DNA of 6,280 nucleotides from DASUSH01 sp050996575 (lineage in GTDB: Bacteria; Actinomycetota; Thermoleophilia; Solirubrobacterales; 70-9): NCBI GenBank assembly GCA_050996575.1, contig JBPCRS010000129.1, positions 1 to 6,280 of the forward strand, written 5' to 3'. The stretch's first letter is position 1. Every line of letters begins with the position of its first letter. Shown here one piece after another: positions 5,223-6,280 of this stretch. The notes under the pieces were generated by a model. The model was not told the origin of the DNA. It made no database searches and saw only the letters and a list, made by a program, of their open reading frames with translations. The translations under genes were made by a program, and so were the position numbers.

Positions 5223-6280
5223 CTACATCCTCTCCGGCGCCTCGACCCCCAGCAACCCGAGCGTCGAGGCGATCACGCGCTTCGTCGCCGTGCAGAGTGC
5301 GAGCCGGGCGTCCTCGATGCCCTCGCCCGCGCCGATGACCTTGCAGTCGCGGTAGAAGGCGTGGAAATCTGATGCTGTCTCGGTCGCGTAGGCGCAGAGC
5401 CGGTGCGGCGCGCGCCCGTCGGCCGCGGCGCGGACCTCCTCGGGAAAGGCGAGCAGGCGCTTGACCAGAGCACGCTCGGCGGGCTCGGCGACGACTTCGA
5501 GCCCCGCTTCGGCCGCTGCCAGGGCGCGCTCGTCCGAATCGACCCAGCCGCGCTCGGCCTCGGCCTTGCGGGCGATGCTGGCGATCCGCGCGTGGGCGTA
5601 CTGGACGTAGTAGACGGGGTTGTCGGAGGACTGCTTGCGGGCTAGGTCGAGTTCGAGGTCGAGCTGGGTGTCGTGGGTGCGGCGGACCATGAAGAAGCGC
5701 GCGGCATCGACGCCGATGTCGTCGACGAGCTCGTCGAGGGTGACGAACTCGCCCTTTCGCTTCGACATCTGCGCCCGCTTGTTGTCCTCGACGACGTGGA
5801 CGAGCTGCATGATCAGAGCCTCGAAGCGGTCGGGGTCCTCGCCGAGCGCCTCGATCGCCGCCCGCATCCGGGCGACGTAGCCGTGGTGGTCGGCGCCGAG
5901 CACGTTGATCAGAAGGTCATCCGCATCGAGCTTCTCGCGGTGGTAGGCGATGTCGGGGGCGAGGTAGGTCGGCTCGCCGCCCGAGCGCAGGAGCACTCGG
6001 TCCTTGTCGTCGCCGAACTCGGTCGTCCGCAGCCAGGTAGCCCCCTCGGACTCGTAGGCGTGCCCGGATTCACGCAGGGCCTCGATCACCGCATCGAGCT
6101 TTCCCGACTCGCGAAACGAGCGCTCCGAGTACCAGCGGTCGTAGACGACGCGGAAGCGCTTGAGAGACTCCTCGATCAGCCGGCGCATCGCCTCGGCTCC
6201 GAGCAGTCCGAGCCGCTCGAGGTCGGCCGGGTCGACTCCTTCGTCCCGAAGTTGTTCGGCGAGCTCGCCCACGTAAGCTC
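5223..6280 (-). CDS. argS: Arginyl-tRNA synthetase, C-terminal part (5' end beyond the window)
   Basis: This class I aminoacyl-tRNA synthetase charges tRNA-Arg with arginine, using ATP, in the cytoplasm. The window holds the last 351 codons of a protein usually about 550 residues long. The ATP-binding HIGH motif and the N-terminal additional domain lie off the right edge. Visible features are the conserved GADHHGY catalytic-domain motif (residues 128-134 of this fragment), then MSKRKGEF (171-178), which is the ArgS form of the KMSKS loop. YYVQYAHARI (223-232) marks entry to the helical anticodon-binding (DALR) domain, which runs to the C-terminus ending APERM. The frame stays open to the window edge (reading AYVGELAEQL), so the GTG at 6272 is an internal valine and not the start. 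Stop is TAG at 5223-5225. The gene converges with the hydrolase unit and is probably functionally unrelated. Confidence 0.96.
   Translation of the reverse strand, partial: AYVGELAEQLRDEGVDPADLERLGLLGAEAMRRLIEESLKRFRVVYDRWYSERSFRESGKLDAVIEALRESGHAYESEGATWLRTTEFGDDKDRVLLRSGGEPTYLAPDIAYHREKLDADDLLINVLGADHHGYVARMRAAIEALGEDPDRFEALIMQLVHVVEDNKRAQMSKRKGEFVTLDELVDDIGVDAARFFMVRRTHDTQLDLELDLARKQSSDNPVYYVQYAHARIASIARKAEAERGWVDSDERALAAAEAGLEVVAEPAERALVKRLLAFPEEVRAAADGRAPHRLCAYATETASDFHAFYRDCKVIGAGEGIEDARLALCTATKRVIASTLGLLGVEAPERM

Overview
The window is very GC-rich, with third codon positions dominated by G and C. It has tight start/stop overlaps and an actinobacterial style of secreted protein (Ala/Pro-rich linkers, Ala-x-Ala signal cleavage sites). 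I infer a high-GC actinobacterium, possibly a member of Thermoleophilia (Solirubrobacterales-like). That placement rests on general impression, not on a marker gene comparison.

Layout: (1) Positions 1-148 hold the probable tail of a plus-strand gene entering from the left (stop at 96-98) and a short gap. (2) Positions 149-2311, minus strand, encode a large multi-pass membrane protein of the O-antigen ligase/polymerase (WaaL/Wzy) family with a C-terminal TPR-like extracytoplasmic domain. (3) Diverging from it, on the plus strand, is a compact three-gene unit. It comprises a small secreted, proline-rich protein with a CPGC motif and one C-terminal membrane anchor (2332-2820), then two tandem paralogous secreted clan GH-A glycoside hydrolases (2817-3986 and 3983-5128). 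The three genes are joined by 4-base stop/start overlaps, ATGA and then CTGA, so the third appears to begin at a non-standard CTG codon. (4) After a 94-base convergent gap comes the C-terminal part of arginyl-tRNA synthetase (argS) on the minus strand, running off the right edge.

The ligase/polymerase and the hydrolases fit a surface or exopolysaccharide locus. One protein would polymerise or transfer a lipid-linked glycan outside the membrane. Two secreted GH-A hydrolases would cut or remodel a glycan, and a small membrane-anchored protein is co-translated with them. The pathway link is inferred from gene order and family knowledge (for example, GH39-type PslG hydrolases occur inside exopolysaccharide loci); the substrate cannot be read from the sequence. 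argS is a housekeeping neighbour.

I found no tRNA, rRNA, CRISPR array, insertion sequence or integrase. No wholly novel system is evident. The most interesting points are the CTG start, the tandem hydrolase pair coupled to an unrecognised CPGC anchor protein, and the altered acid/base motif (NEV instead of NEP) in the first hydrolase.
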